DNA of 64,000 nt from DATMRS01 sp035566015 (GTDB taxonomy: Bacteria > Pseudomonadota > Alphaproteobacteria > Sphingomonadales > Sphingomonadaceae): assembly GCA_035566015.1 (NCBI GenBank), contig DATMRS010000002.1, positions 62,001 to 126,000 on the forward strand, written 5' to 3'. The notes below the pieces were generated by a model that was not told the origin of the DNA, ran no database searches, and worked only from the letters and a program-made list of their open reading frames with translations. Shown here piece by piece: positions 8,527 through 18,038 of this stretch; the stretch's first letter is position 1; the number at the start of each line of letters is the position of its first letter. Made by a program: the position numbers and the translations under genes.

Positions 8527-11500
8527 ATGGCACAGCCCCGCTTCGTTCCGTTGCGCATCTTTTCCGCCTTCACGATGCTGGAAGGCGCGATCGATCCGAA
8601 GGCGATTCCCGGCCATGCCCGAAAGCTGGGCTTTCCCGCCGCCGCGATCACCGATCGCAACGGCCTTTACGGCGCGATGGCCTTTTCGGAGGCGGCGAAG
8701 AAAGCGGGCGTGCAGCCGATCATCGGCACCTTCCTCGCGGTGGCGCGACCGGGCCGGGAGGGGGGCGACGGCAAGCCGCCGATGCTCGACTGGCTGGCGC
8801 TCTATGCGCAGGACGAGACAGGCTATGACAATCTCTGCCGGCTGGTGTCGGCCGCGCATCTCGATCGGCCGCTGACCGAGGAGGCGCATGTCGCGCTCGA
8901 CGCGATCGCGGGATATAGCGACGGGCTGATCGCGCTGACCGGCGCGGGCGAGGGGGCGCTGGCCCGCCTGCTGGCCGACGAACAGGCCGATGCGGCCGCC
9001 GCCTATGCCGACCGCCTCCAGGCCCTATTCCCCGGCCGCCTCTATATCGAGATCGCGCGGCGCGGGGACGATGTCGAGACGCGCGCCGAGGGGGCGCTGA
9101 TCGACATGGCCTATGCGCGCGACCTGCCGCTGGTCGCGACCAATCCGGCTTGCTTCGCTGAGCCCGATTTCCACGCGGCGCACGATGCGATGCTGTGCAT
9201 CGCCGGTTCCTCCTACGTCGAAAGCGCCGAACGCGCGCGCTCCTCTCCCGACGCCTGGCTGAAGCCGGCCGACGAGATGGAGCGCCTGTTCGCCGACCTG
9301 CCCGAGGCGATCGCCAACACTTTGGTGGTGGCGCAGCGTTGCGCGGTGGCGGCGCCCTCGCGCAAGCCGATCCTGCCCAGTCTCGCCGGCGATCGCGAGG
9401 CCGAGGCGGAGGCGCTGCGCCGCGACGCGCTCGCCGGGCTGGATGCGCGACTGGCGGCCATACCGGGCGAGGTCGATCGCGAGGCCTATCTGCAACGGCT
9501 TGAGTTCGAGCTGGACGTCATCATCAAGATGGGTTTTCCCGGCTATTTCCTGATCGTCGCCGATTTTATCAAATGGGCGAAGGAGCATGATATTCCGGTG
9601 GGGCCGGGGCGCGGATCGGGCGCGGGTTCGGTCGTCGCCTGGGCGCTCACCATCACCGATCTCGATCCGCTGCGGCTCGGCCTGCTGTTCGAACGCTTCC
9701 TCAATCCCGAACGCGTCTCGATGCCCGACTTCGACATCGATTTCTGCGAAACGCGGCGGGGCGAGGTGATCTCCTATGTGCAGGAGAAATATGGCCGCGA
9801 TCATGTCGCGCAGATCATCACCTTCGGGCGGCTGAAGGCGCGCGCGGTGCTGAAGGACACCGGCCGCGTCCTCCAGATGAGCTACGGGCAGGTCGATCGC
9901 CTCGCCAAGCTGGTGCCCAACCACCCGACCGATCCCTGGACGCTCGACCGCGCGCTGAACGGCGTGTCCGAGCTTGCCGCCGAATATCGGCAGGACAAGG
10001 AGGTGAAGCGCCTGTTCGATCTGGCGATGAAGCTCGAAGGGCTACCGCGCCACAGCTCCACCCACGCGGCGGGCGTCGTGATCGGCGACAGGCCGCTCGA
10101 CCGGCTCGTCCCGCTCTATCGCGATCCGCGCTCGGACTTTCCGGTGACGCAGTTCGACATGAAGTTCGTCGAGGGCGCGGGGCTGGTGAAGTTCGACTTC
10201 CTCGGCCTGAAGACGCTGTCGGTGCTCAAGAAGGCGGTCGAGTTCCTGAAGGATCGCGGCGTCGAGGTCGATCTTGCCGCGCTGCCCTTGGACGATCCCG
10301 CCGTTTTCGAACTGCTCCAGCGCGGCGATACGGTCGGCGTGTTCCAGGTCGAATCCGAAGGCATGCGCCGCACGCTGTCGGCGGTGAAGCCGACCGTGTT
10401 CGAGGATATCATCGCGCTCAACGCGCTCTATCGGCCCGGCCCGATGGATAATATCCCGATGTTCGGCAGGCGGAAGAACGGGCAGGAGGAGATCGAATAT
10501 CCCCACCCGCTGCTGGAAGGCATCCTCAAGGAAACCTACGGCATCTTCGTCTATCAGGAACAGGTGATGCAGGCCGCGCAGATCCTGGCCGGCTATTCGC
10601 TGGGCGGCGCGGACCTGCTGCGCCGCGCGATGGGCAAGAAGATCAAGGCGGAGATGGACCAGCAGCGCGCGACTTTCGTCGCGGGCTGCAAGGCACATAA
10701 CGACATTTCCGAAAACAAGGCGAACGAGCTGTTCGACTTGATCGACAAGTTCGCCGGCTATGGCTTCAACAAGAGCCATGCCGCGGCCTATGCGCTGCTC
10801 ACCTATCAGACGGCGTGGCTGAAGGCGCATCACCGGCCCGAATTCTTCGCCGCCTCGATGTGTTACGACATGGCGCTGACTGACAAGCTGGCGATCTGGG
10901 TGGACGATATGCGCCGCTCCGCCGTGCCGTGCCTGCCGCCGTGCATCAACGCGTCCGATGCCGAGTTTACCGTGGAGGGCGAGAGCGTCCGTTATGCGCT
11001 GGGCGCGCTCAAGGGCGTGGGCGAAAAGGCGATGGAACAGCTTGTCGCCGAGCGTGAGGCGAAGGGGGCCTTCACCTCGCTCGCCGACTTTGCCGATCGC
11101 ATCGATCCGCGCGCGCTCAACCGGCGGCAGCTCGAAAGCCTCGCGGGGGCGGGCGCGTTCGATACGCTCGTGGGCGAGCGGGCGAGCGTGTTCGCCGCCG
11201 CCGAGACGATCCTCGGCCATGCCCAGAGCGCGGCGAGCGCACGCGAAAGCGGGCAGGGCGGCCTGTTCGGCGGGCCGGGCGAGGCGGTGGCGCCGATCCG
11301 CCTGCCGACCGCCGCCCATTGGTCGATCGCCGAACGGATGGCGGCCGAGAAGGAGGCGTTCGGCTTCTATTTCTCCGCGCACCCGACTGATCGCTTCCGC
11401 CATCTGGCCGAGGCGAACAAGGCGCGCACTTTCGCCGAGCTTGCGGCGATGCCCGCGCCCGCCGAGCCTGATCGCGACGCAAACGGCCGCCGCCTGCCGT

Positions 11501-12024
11501 CGCCGAGCGTGAAGATGGCGGCGCTGATTGAGGATGCGCGCTGGCGTACTTCGGCGCGCGGTCGCCGCTATCTGTTGGCGAACCTGTCAGACAGTTCGGG
11601 CCAGTTCATGGCGAGCTGCTTCGACGATGCAGTGGCCGAGGAATTGGAGGCGGCGGCGAAGGCGGGCGCCTGCGTGCTGTTGACCGCCGAGCTGGACCGC
11701 AAGCCCGGCGAGGAAACGCCGCGCGTCACGGTGCGCCAGATCCAGCCGTTCGAGGGGCTGGCGGGCAATGCACGTCTCCATCTCGATATCGCGACCGGCG
11801 AGGCGGCGGCGGTGCTGGCGCTCGCTGGCCTGCTGAACGGACAGCGCGGCGGGCGCGGCGAGGTGCGCCTGCACGCGCATTTGGTAGATGGCGAGGCGAC
11901 GGTCCTGCTCGGCCGGGACTTCCTCCTCGACGCCGAACTCGCCGCGCGCATCGCACGCCTCCCCGGAATCGACGCGGCCGATCTCCGGGCCGCCGAACCG
12001 CCTCGGCTGTCGCTGGTCTCCTGA
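8527..12024 (+). CDS. dnaE: DNA polymerase III alpha subunit (DnaE1)
   Basis: Replicative polymerase, 1165 residues. The catalytic aspartates are Asp401 and Asp403 in PDFDIDFC and Asp557 in KFDFLGLKT, almost the same numbering as the E. coli triad. The GPGRGSGAGS nucleotide-binding loop is at about residue 358. A clamp-binding motif QGGLF sits at 910-914, followed by an OB domain. The N-terminal PHP domain begins PLRIFSAFTMLEGA, where metal-binding PHP domains have a His pair, so this PHP site is probably inactive and proofreading would rest with a separate DnaQ. The start ATG is 56 bp after lolD. A repeat array follows the stop codon. Confidence 0.98.
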   Translation: MAQPRFVPLRIFSAFTMLEGAIDPKAIPGHARKLGFPAAAITDRNGLYGAMAFSEAAKKAGVQPIIGTFLAVARPGREGGDGKPPMLDWLALYAQDETGYDNLCRLVSAAHLDRPLTEEAHVALDAIAGYSDGLIALTGAGEGALARLLADEQADAAAAYADRLQALFPGRLYIEIARRGDDVETRAEGALIDMAYARDLPLVATNPACFAEPDFHAAHDAMLCIAGSSYVESAERARSSPDAWLKPADEMERLFADLPEAIANTLVVAQRCAVAAPSRKPILPSLAGDREAEAEALRRDALAGLDARLAAIPGEVDREAYLQRLEFELDVIIKMGFPGYFLIVADFIKWAKEHDIPVGPGRGSGAGSVVAWALTITDLDPLRLGLLFERFLNPERVSMPDFDIDFCETRRGEVISYVQEKYGRDHVAQIITFGRLKARAVLKDTGRVLQMSYGQVDRLAKLVPNHPTDPWTLDRALNGVSELAAEYRQDKEVKRLFDLAMKLEGLPRHSSTHAAGVVIGDRPLDRLVPLYRDPRSDFPVTQFDMKFVEGAGLVKFDFLGLKTLSVLKKAVEFLKDRGVEVDLAALPLDDPAVFELLQRGDTVGVFQVESEGMRRTLSAVKPTVFEDIIALNALYRPGPMDNIPMFGRRKNGQEEIEYPHPLLEGILKETYGIFVYQEQVMQAAQILAGYSLGGADLLRRAMGKKIKAEMDQQRATFVAGCKAHNDISENKANELFDLIDKFAGYGFNKSHAAAYALLTYQTAWLKAHHRPEFFAASMCYDMALTDKLAIWVDDMRRSAVPCLPPCINASDAEFTVEGESVRYALGALKGVGEKAMEQLVAEREAKGAFTSLADFADRIDPRALNRRQLESLAGAGAFDTLVGERASVFAAAETILGHAQSAASARESGQGGLFGGPGEAVAPIRLPTAAHWSIAERMAAEKEAFGFYFSAHPTDRFRHLAEANKARTFAELAAMPAPAEPDRDANGRRLPSPSVKMAALIEDARWRTSARGRRYLLANLSDSSGQFMASCFDDAVAEELEAAAKAGACVLLTAELDRKPGEETPRVTVRQIQPFEGLAGNARLHLDIATGEAAAVLALAGLLNGQRGGRGEVRLHAHLVDGEATVLLGRDFLLDAELAARIARLPGIDAADLRAAEPPRLSLVS

Positions 12025-12061
12025 ACGGCGGCGCCGGGACGGCCGGTGTCAGGGTGTTGTG

Positions 12062-12830
12062 GGTATCGTTCCAACCAGCGGCCGTCATTGCGACAAAAGC
12101 CGGAATCTTTGGTATGCGAGTCGATCCGTAACGAGGGGAGCCGTATCCATGGGCCCCCGGCATCCGCCGGGGTGACGGGGAAGGGCAGTGGGGCCTCACG
12201 TGCCTGTCATTCCGCGAAGGCGGGAATCCCTGTGCGCGATGTTGGTGCGTCTATCCAGCGGCTGGTGCTTATGGATTCCCGCCTTCGCGGGAATGACGGG
12301 GAGTGTTTTGGGTGTCGCTAAAGCCAGCGGCCGTCATTGCGACGGAAGTCGGAATCTTTGGTGTGCGAGTCGATCCGTAACGAGGGGAGCCGTATCCATC
12401 GGCCCCGGCGTCCGCCGGGGTGACGGGAGGGGAGTGCGGACCTCACATGGCTGTCATTCCCGCGAAGGCGGGAATCCCTGTGCCGATGTTGGTGCGTCTA
12501 TCCGGCGGCTGGTGCTTATGGATTCCCGCCTTCGCGGGAATGACGGGGAGTGTTTTGGGTGTCGCTAAAACCAGCGGCCGTCATTGCGACGAAAGTCGGA
12601 ATCTCTGGAGCGCGAGTCGATCCGTAACGAGGGGAGCCGCATCCATCGCCCCCGGCGTCCGCCGGGGTGACGGGAGGGGGGAGTGCGGACCTCACATGGC
12701 TGTCATTCCCGCGCATGCGGGAATGACAGAGAGGGATTGTGGGTCTCGCTCCAGCCAAGGCCGTCATTCCGGCGAAAGCCGGAATCCATGGACGCGAGCC
12801 GTCGGTAGGAAGGGGGCCGCGTCTTGGAAC
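12062..12830. repeat. tandem array of REPIN-like palindromic repeats, about 248-bp unit
   Basis: The 868 bp between dnaE and rpsA contain no gene. They hold three tandem copies of a unit of about 248 bp, with CCAGCGGCCGTCATT recurring at 12075, 12324 and 12571, and a degenerate fourth at about 12751. Each unit carries two doublets: one opened by GTCATTGCGAC and closed by CCGGGGTGACGG, and one opened by GTCATTCCCGCG and closed by CGCGGGAATGAC. Doublets lie at about 12084-12174, 12206-12297, 12332-12424, 12453-12544 and 12580-12672. The sixth position (12702-12728) has collapsed to a single palindrome, and 12762-12791 is a left arm only. Convergent dnaE and rpsA end here. Confidence 0.9.
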
Positions 12831-12892
12831 GATGCCGTAATGTCCCGCCATCCCCGCAACAGGTGCGCGGGAATGGCGAGAGAGTACAGGGC

Positions 12893-14602
12893 TTAGCCCC
12901 GTTCGTTGCGGGCCTTGAGGGCCTCGCCGAGGATGTCGCCAAGCGACGCGCCCGAATCGGACGAGCCGTACTGCGCCACGGCCTGCTTCTCTTCGGCGAT
13001 CTGCATCGCCTTGATCGAGAAGTTGGGCTTCTTCGAACGATCGAAGCCGATGACCATGGCATCGAACTTCTGGCCGACCTGGAAACGCTCCGGCCGCTGT
13101 TCGTCGCGGTCGCGGCCGAGGTCCGAACGCTTGATGAAGCCGGTCGCGCCATCGTCGCCCGCCTGCACGTCGAGGCCGCCGTCGCCGACATTGAGGACGG
13201 TGACGGTGACGATCGCGTTCTTGCCCAGCTTCGAGCCGTCCGCCGCGCCGGCGGCCGAGACTCCGCCACGCTCCAGCTGCTTCATGCCGAGCGAGATGCG
13301 CTCCTTCTCGGTGTCGATGTCGAGCACGACCGCCTGCACGGTCTCGCCCTTATGGTGCAGGTTGAGCGCTTCCTCGCCCGAGACACCCCAGGCGATATCG
13401 GACATGTGGACCATGCCGTCGACGTCGCCGTCGAGGCCGATGAACAGGCCGAACTCGGTGGCGTTCTTGACCTCGCCCTCGACGGTCGAGCCGACCGGGT
13501 GACGCTCGGCGAACGTATCCCATGGATTGTTCTGCGCCTGCTTGAGGCCCAGCGAGATACGGCGCTTGTCGCTGTCCACTTCGAGGATGACGACTTCGAC
13601 TTCCTGGCTGGTCGAGACGATCTTGCCCGGATGGACGTTCTTCTTCGTCCAGCTCATTTCGGAGACGTGGACGAGGCCCTCGATCCCCGGCTCCAGCTCC
13701 ACGAAGGCGCCATATTCGGTGATGTTGGTGACGCGGCCGGTGAACTTCGCGCCGACCGGATATTTGGCGGCGGCGCCCTCCCACGGATCGCTCTCAAGCT
13801 GCTTCATGCCGAGCGAGATGCGCTGCGTGTCCTTGTTGATGCGGATGATCTGCACCTTCACGGTGTCGCCGATGTTGATCATCTCGCTCGGGTGGCCGAC
13901 GCGCTTGTAGCTGAGATCGGTAACGTGCAGCAGGCCGTCGATGCCGCCGAGATCGACGAAGGCGCCGTAATCGGTGATGTTCTTCACCACGCCTTCGATG
14001 ATCTGGCCTTCATGCAGCGACTGGATGAGGCCGGTGCGCTGCTCGGCGCGCGTCTCTTCGAGGACGGCGCGGCGCGACACGACGATGTTGCCGCGGCGGC
14101 GATCCATCTTGAGAATCTGGAAAGGCTGCGGAATGTCCATCAGCGGGGTGACGTCGCGTACCGGGCGGATATCGACCTGGCTGCCGGGCAGGAAGGCGAC
14201 GGCGCCGTTGAGGTCGACCGTGAAGCCGCCCTTGACGCGGCCGAAGATCACGCCCTCGACGCGGCTGGTGGTGGAGAATTCGGCTTCCAGTTTGTCCCAC
14301 GCGGCCTCCCGGCGGGCGCGGTCGCGGCTCAGCATCGCCTCGCCATGGACGTTCTCGACGCGGTCGACATAGACTTCGACCTCGTCGCCGATCTTGAGAT
14401 CGGCCTTCTGGCCGGGCGCCGCGAATTCGCGCAGCGCCACGCGACCTTCGGACTTCAGGCCGACGTCGATGACGGCCATGTCATTTTCGATTCCCGTCAC
14501 CGTGCCCTTGACGACGCGGCCTTCGAAGCCTTCGCCCTCGCCCAGCGTCTGGTCGAGCATCTTCGCGAAATCGTCACGGGTGGGATGTGCCGCAGTGGCC
14601 AT
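12893..14602 (-). CDS. rpsA: 30S ribosomal protein S1
   Basis: Binds mRNA at the 30S platform and helps initiation on structured messages. The 569-residue protein has six S1 (OB-fold) repeats at about 25-90, 110-175, 195-263, 280-350, 367-437 and 455-525. Repeats 3 to 5 carry the clearest RNA-binding signatures (ITDYGAFVDLGG, ITEYGAFVELEPG, ATEFGLFIGLDG). It lies downstream of aroA and cmk on the same strand, the usual order in this group. The 204-bp gap to cmk leaves room for its own promoter or leader. Confidence 0.98.
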   Translation of the reverse strand: MATAAHPTRDDFAKMLDQTLGEGEGFEGRVVKGTVTGIENDMAVIDVGLKSEGRVALREFAAPGQKADLKIGDEVEVYVDRVENVHGEAMLSRDRARREAAWDKLEAEFSTTSRVEGVIFGRVKGGFTVDLNGAVAFLPGSQVDIRPVRDVTPLMDIPQPFQILKMDRRRGNIVVSRRAVLEETRAEQRTGLIQSLHEGQIIEGVVKNITDYGAFVDLGGIDGLLHVTDLSYKRVGHPSEMINIGDTVKVQIIRINKDTQRISLGMKQLESDPWEGAAAKYPVGAKFTGRVTNITEYGAFVELEPGIEGLVHVSEMSWTKKNVHPGKIVSTSQEVEVVILEVDSDKRRISLGLKQAQNNPWDTFAERHPVGSTVEGEVKNATEFGLFIGLDGDVDGMVHMSDIAWGVSGEEALNLHHKGETVQAVVLDIDTEKERISLGMKQLERGGVSAAGAADGSKLGKNAIVTVTVLNVGDGGLDVQAGDDGATGFIKRSDLGRDRDEQRPERFQVGQKFDAMVIGFDRSKKPNFSIKAMQIAEEKQAVAQYGSSDSGASLGDILGEALKARNERG

Positions 14603-14806
14603 AAATTCAGGATTCCTGTATCGATGAGTTTCCGGCCGTCCGGTTGTCTCCGGAGGTCTTCAGCCGAACCGCCGCGCCTGCCTCATGCATTCGCGGCACC
14701 GATCGAAAGATTCCTTGCGCGGCGGCCTGCATTCGCCAAATGCGAAAAGGGCACGCCGAAGAACCGGCTGTAGCCGGAGCTTCCGCGCGCCTGCCAGGCT
14801 AGCCGA

Positions 14807-15442
14807 TCAATCGTTAGCGGCTGTCCTGATACGGGCCTCCACGAGCGAAATCGCCCGATCGACGGCCGCCTCTATACCGAGATAGCTGGTATCGAGCAAG
14901 GCGGCATCGGCAGCCTGCGCCAGCGGCGCGTTGGCCCGCGACATGTCGCGCTGATCGCGTGCGCGAATGTCGCCGAGGATCTTGTCGAAGCTCACGTCGA
15001 GCCCCATCGCCTTCAACTCGGCATGGCGGCGCTGGGCGCGTATCGTGGGCGTCGCCTTCACATAGAGCTTGGCCTCAGCGTGCGGCGCGATCACCGTCCC
15101 GATATCGCGCCCGTCGAGTACCGCGCCGCCGGGCTGGTTCGCGAACGCGCGCTGCCGCTCGATCAGGCAGGCGCGCACGCTGGGAAAGGCGGAGACGATC
15201 GAGGCGGCGGCGCCGGCCGCTTCGCTCTTGAGCGAGGGATCGGCAAGCAGGCTGTCCGAAAAATCGCACCGCGCGAAGGCGTCCGCCTCACTCGCCGGAT
15301 CGCCGCCGGCGCGCAGCACGCCGAGGCCGACCGCGCGATAGAGCAAGCCGGTGTCGAGATGCGGTAGCCCATAATGTGCGGCGAGCGCCTTCGCGATCGT
15401 GCCCTTGCCCGATGCGGCCGGGCCGTCGACGGCGATGATCAT
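14807..15442 (-). CDS. cmk: cytidylate kinase
   Basis: Phosphorylates CMP and dCMP to the diphosphates. The 211 residues include P-loop DGPAASGKGT near the N-terminus, LDTGLLYRAVG for nucleotide binding, DGRDIGTVIAP and the lid region RAQRRHAEL. Length is normal. Its ATG overlaps the TGA of aroA by 4 nt, so translation is coupled to aroA, and rpsA follows. Confidence 0.97.
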   Translation of the reverse strand: MIIAVDGPAASGKGTIAKALAAHYGLPHLDTGLLYRAVGLGVLRAGGDPASEADAFARCDFSDSLLADPSLKSEAAGAAASIVSAFPSVRACLIERQRAFANQPGGAVLDGRDIGTVIAPHAEAKLYVKATPTIRAQRRHAELKAMGLDVSFDKILGDIRARDQRDMSRANAPLAQAADAALLDTSYLGIEAAVDRAISLVEARIRTAAND

Positions 15443-16770
15443 CGCGCTTCCGCCCCTAAGGAGGCGAACAGCGCCTCGAAACCGGGGAAACTCGTCGCCA
15501 CGGGGGCCATGTCGTCGATCGTGACGGGGGCGGTGGAAACCATGCCCGCGACGGCGAAGCTCATCGCGATGCGGTGGTCCAGCTTCGCGGCGATCGTCGC
15601 CCCGCCGGCGAGCGGCGCGCCGCCGCTGCCGTCGATGATGAGGCCGTCTTCCAGTTCCTCGACGCGCGCGCCGATCGCGCGCAGCCCTTCGGCCATCGTC
15701 GTGATCCGGTCCGATTCCTTGACGCGCAGTTCTTCCAGCCCGCGCGCGACCGTCCGCCCGCGCGCGAGCGCCGCGGCGACGAACAGGATCGGAAATTCGT
15801 CGATCATGCTCGGCGCGAGGGCGGGGGGCACTTCCACGCCCGCAAGCGCGGAGTGGCGGACGACGATGTCGGCCACCGGCTCGCCACCGACGATGCGCTC
15901 GTTCCGGTAGGCGATGTCGCCGCCCATCGTGCGCAGCACGTCGAACAGGCCCGCCCGCGTCGGATTGAGGCCGACATTGTTCACCGTCACGTCCGAACCC
16001 GGCACCAGCAGCGCCGCGACGATCGGAAAGGCCGCCGAGGAGGGGTCGCCCGGCACTATGATCGTCTGCGCGCGCAAGCTCGCTTCGCCATGGATCGAGA
16101 TGATCCGCGCGCCGTCTTCCTCCTCCACGTCGAGCTGCGCGCCGAAGCCTTGCAGCATCCGCTCGCTATGGTCGCGCGTCGCAACCGGCTCGATCACGCG
16201 GGTGACGCCCGGTGTGTTGAGCCCGGCGAGCAGCACCGCCGACTTTACCTGCGCCGAGGCGACGGGCAGGCGATAGGTGATCGGCACGGCGGGCGCGAGG
16301 CCGCGCACCATCAGCGGCAGGCGGCCGCCGGGGCTTGCCGTCACCTCCACGCCCATCTGCGACAGCGGCTCGATGATCCGGTTCATCGGCCGGCGCGAGA
16401 GCGACGCATCGCCAGTGAAGGTCACGCTGATCGGATGACTGGCGACAAGGCCCATCAGCAGACGGGTCGACGTGCCCGAATTGCCCATGTCGAGCGCGGT
16501 TTCAGGCTGGAGCAGGCCGCCCACGCCGACGCCGTCGACCCGCCATGTGCCCGCCGCGTCGCGCTCCACCGTCGCGCCCATCGCGCGCATTGCGGCGGCG
16601 GTGGCGATCACGTCCTCGCCCTCCAGCAGTCCCTCGATCGTGCTGGTGCCGACCGCGAGCGCCGAGAGCATCAGCGCGCGATGCGAGATCGATTTGTCGC
16701 CCGGCACGCGCACGGAGCCGGAGAGCGGGCGGGGGGCCGAAAAGGCGCGGGGGGAGGGCTGAACGTGCAT
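15439..16770 (-). CDS. aroA: class II EPSP synthase
   Basis: Sixth step of the shikimate pathway: transfers enolpyruvate from PEP to shikimate 3-phosphate. The 443 residues contain PGDKSISHRA, SAQVKSAVLLAG, RDHSERMLQGFG, NPTRAG and LEELRVKESDR. Motifs GDKS, SAQVK, RDHSE and NPTR are those used to define the class II (Agrobacterium CP4-like) enzymes. At the position of CP4 Ala100 the protein has Gly99 (GNSGT), as in glyphosate-sensitive enzymes. The ATG at 16770 (MHVQPSPRAF) is preferred over an upstream in-frame start at 16827. It overlaps cmk by 4 nt. Confidence 0.96.
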   Translation of the reverse strand: MHVQPSPRAFSAPRPLSGSVRVPGDKSISHRALMLSALAVGTSTIEGLLEGEDVIATAAAMRAMGATVERDAAGTWRVDGVGVGGLLQPETALDMGNSGTSTRLLMGLVASHPISVTFTGDASLSRRPMNRIIEPLSQMGVEVTASPGGRLPLMVRGLAPAVPITYRLPVASAQVKSAVLLAGLNTPGVTRVIEPVATRDHSERMLQGFGAQLDVEEEDGARIISIHGEASLRAQTIIVPGDPSSAAFPIVAALLVPGSDVTVNNVGLNPTRAGLFDVLRTMGGDIAYRNERIVGGEPVADIVVRHSALAGVEVPPALAPSMIDEFPILFVAAALARGRTVARGLEELRVKESDRITTMAEGLRAIGARVEELEDGLIIDGSGGAPLAGGATIAAKLDHRIAMSFAVAGMVSTAPVTIDDMAPVATSFPGFEALFASLGAEAR

Positions 16771-16883
16771 CGGCCGCGGCTTTTGACAGTGGCGCTCCGC
16801 TATGGCAAGGCGCGCGGCGTTTCGCATATCCTCGGGCTGTTCCGGGGAGTCGCGTCCCTCCTTTCTGCCGGAGACTATGTACC

Positions 16884-17201
16884 GTGGTGAAACCTGAATG
16901 GGGCACCAAGCGGACCTGCCCGAAATGCGGTACCCGCTTTTACGACCTGGGCAATGAGGACCCCGTCACCTGCGTCGAATGCGGGGCGATCTGGGAGCCC
17001 GATCCCATCCTGAAATCGAAGCAGCCGATGCCCTTCGACGCGCCGAAGAAGGAGACCGAAAAGGAAAAGGCCGATTCGGATCTCGTCGAGGACGATCTGG
17101 ACATCGACGAGGATGAGGAGCCGAACGCCGACGACGACGTCGATCTGGGCGGCGATGACGATATCGGGGTCAAGACATCGGAATCCGACGACGAGAATTG
17201 A
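16884..17201 (+). CDS. TIGR02300-type acidic zinc-ribbon protein
   Basis: One hundred and five residues. An N-terminal zinc ribbon has two CxxC pairs (CPKCGTRFYDLG and CVECGAIW), and the tail is almost all Asp/Glu (DDLDIDEDEEPNADDD). This matches the conserved alphaproteobacterial FYDLN-acid family, whose function is unknown to me. The GTG at 16884 is chosen because GGAG lies 10 nt upstream and the protein then begins KPEWGTKRTCPKCG. It is divergent from aroA and followed by a tRNA-Ala gene. Confidence 0.9.
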   Translation: MVKPEWGTKRTCPKCGTRFYDLGNEDPVTCVECGAIWEPDPILKSKQPMPFDAPKKETEKEKADSDLVEDDLDIDEDEEPNADDDVDLGGDDDIGVKTSESDDEN

Positions 17202-17285
17202 TCTACCCGCTTGCAGAGGAGGGCGGCCTGCTCTAAGGGGCGCCCTCCGCCGCCGGATCCCACCCGGCGCGAGGCGAAAAGGTCG

Positions 17286-17361
17286 GGGGCCGTAGCTCAG
17301 CTGGGAGAGCGTCGCAATGGCATTGCGAAGGTCAGGGGTTCGATCCCCCTCGGCTCCACCA
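17286..17361 (+). tRNA. tRNA-Ala (anticodon GGC)
   Basis: A 76-nt cloverleaf with an encoded CCA. Acceptor arms GGGGCCG and CGGCTCC pair with a G3-U70 wobble, the alanine identity element. The D arm is GCTCAGCTGGGAGAGC. The anticodon stem TCGCA/TGCGA holds loop ATGGCAT, giving anticodon GGC. The T arm is AGGGGTTCGATCCCCCT. It reads GCC and GCT codons, which are common in this genome. Confidence 0.98.
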
Positions 17362-18038
17362 TTCGCCCATAGCCCCGGTGAGGCGGGGCCTTCCTGACTT
17401 CCTGAAATCTTCCTGTCCGCGGCCGGACGCTGCATCGGCGCCTTTGCTGTCATGTCGGCGAAAGCCGGAATCCGGCTTTTGTCGCTGGAAGATCGGACGG
17501 CCGACAAGTGGCGCCAGGAGAAAATATTCGGACAATGCATCGCCGTAATGACAGGCCCGACGTGCAAATCCGGAGCGGTCTGCGGGCTTCGTTCCAAATG
17601 CCGCTACTTCGTTGCGGGCAAGGATCGATCGGAAAATATGGTCTGCTAAAGCCGCGACCCGGAGCCTCCCGTCGTCGTCGAGGGGATGGCGACGTGGATG
17701 AAGAGCATGGCTGGCAGCCCTGTTTCTGTCCCGAAAGTTTACCATATCTGCCTTTGGCAAGAATAGACATTGCGAATAGGCAGCAAATCTGGCCTATTGT
17801 GTATCGCTGAATTATGCGTATCTATTCCCGCCCCTGTATCGCGGCTGCGGGTGGGATGCGGGATGGCCGGCAAGCACAGGCACAACATGGATGCTTTGTG
17901 CGCGCCGACGCCCGTATCGATTGCCGTTCCGCGGCTTTTGTCGCGCCGCCTTTTGTGCGGCCGGCAGGCCAAGGGATATGGACTGTGGAGGCGCGATATG
18001 TCTAAGGGGCAGCCCCATTCATCAACGAAAGATATGCC
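17362..18038. other. 677-bp intergenic stretch, no gene recognised
   Basis: No frame here has convincing coding character, and the base composition is visibly less GC-rich than in the flanking genes. Short open frames lack ribosome sites and family resemblance. The stretch contains a decayed arm of the palindromic repeat (17449-17473) and an imperfect dyad AATAGGC/GCCTATT at about 17775-17799. The last part should carry the HU promoter, but I cannot place one with confidence. Confidence 0.6.
17449..17473. repeat. decayed single arm of the palindromic repeat
   Basis: GTCATGTCGGCGAAAGCCGG resembles the left arm of the doublets elsewhere, with one altered region and no partner arm nearby. It looks like a remnant. 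The sequence also makes a short dyad around AAGCCGGAATCCGGCTT. Confidence 0.45.

Noticed and set aside
12062..12830. Repeats of about 20-25 bp at short intervals considered as a CRISPR array
   Set aside because: The repeats are inverted pairs forming hairpins, spacers are themselves repeated between units, and no cas gene is near.
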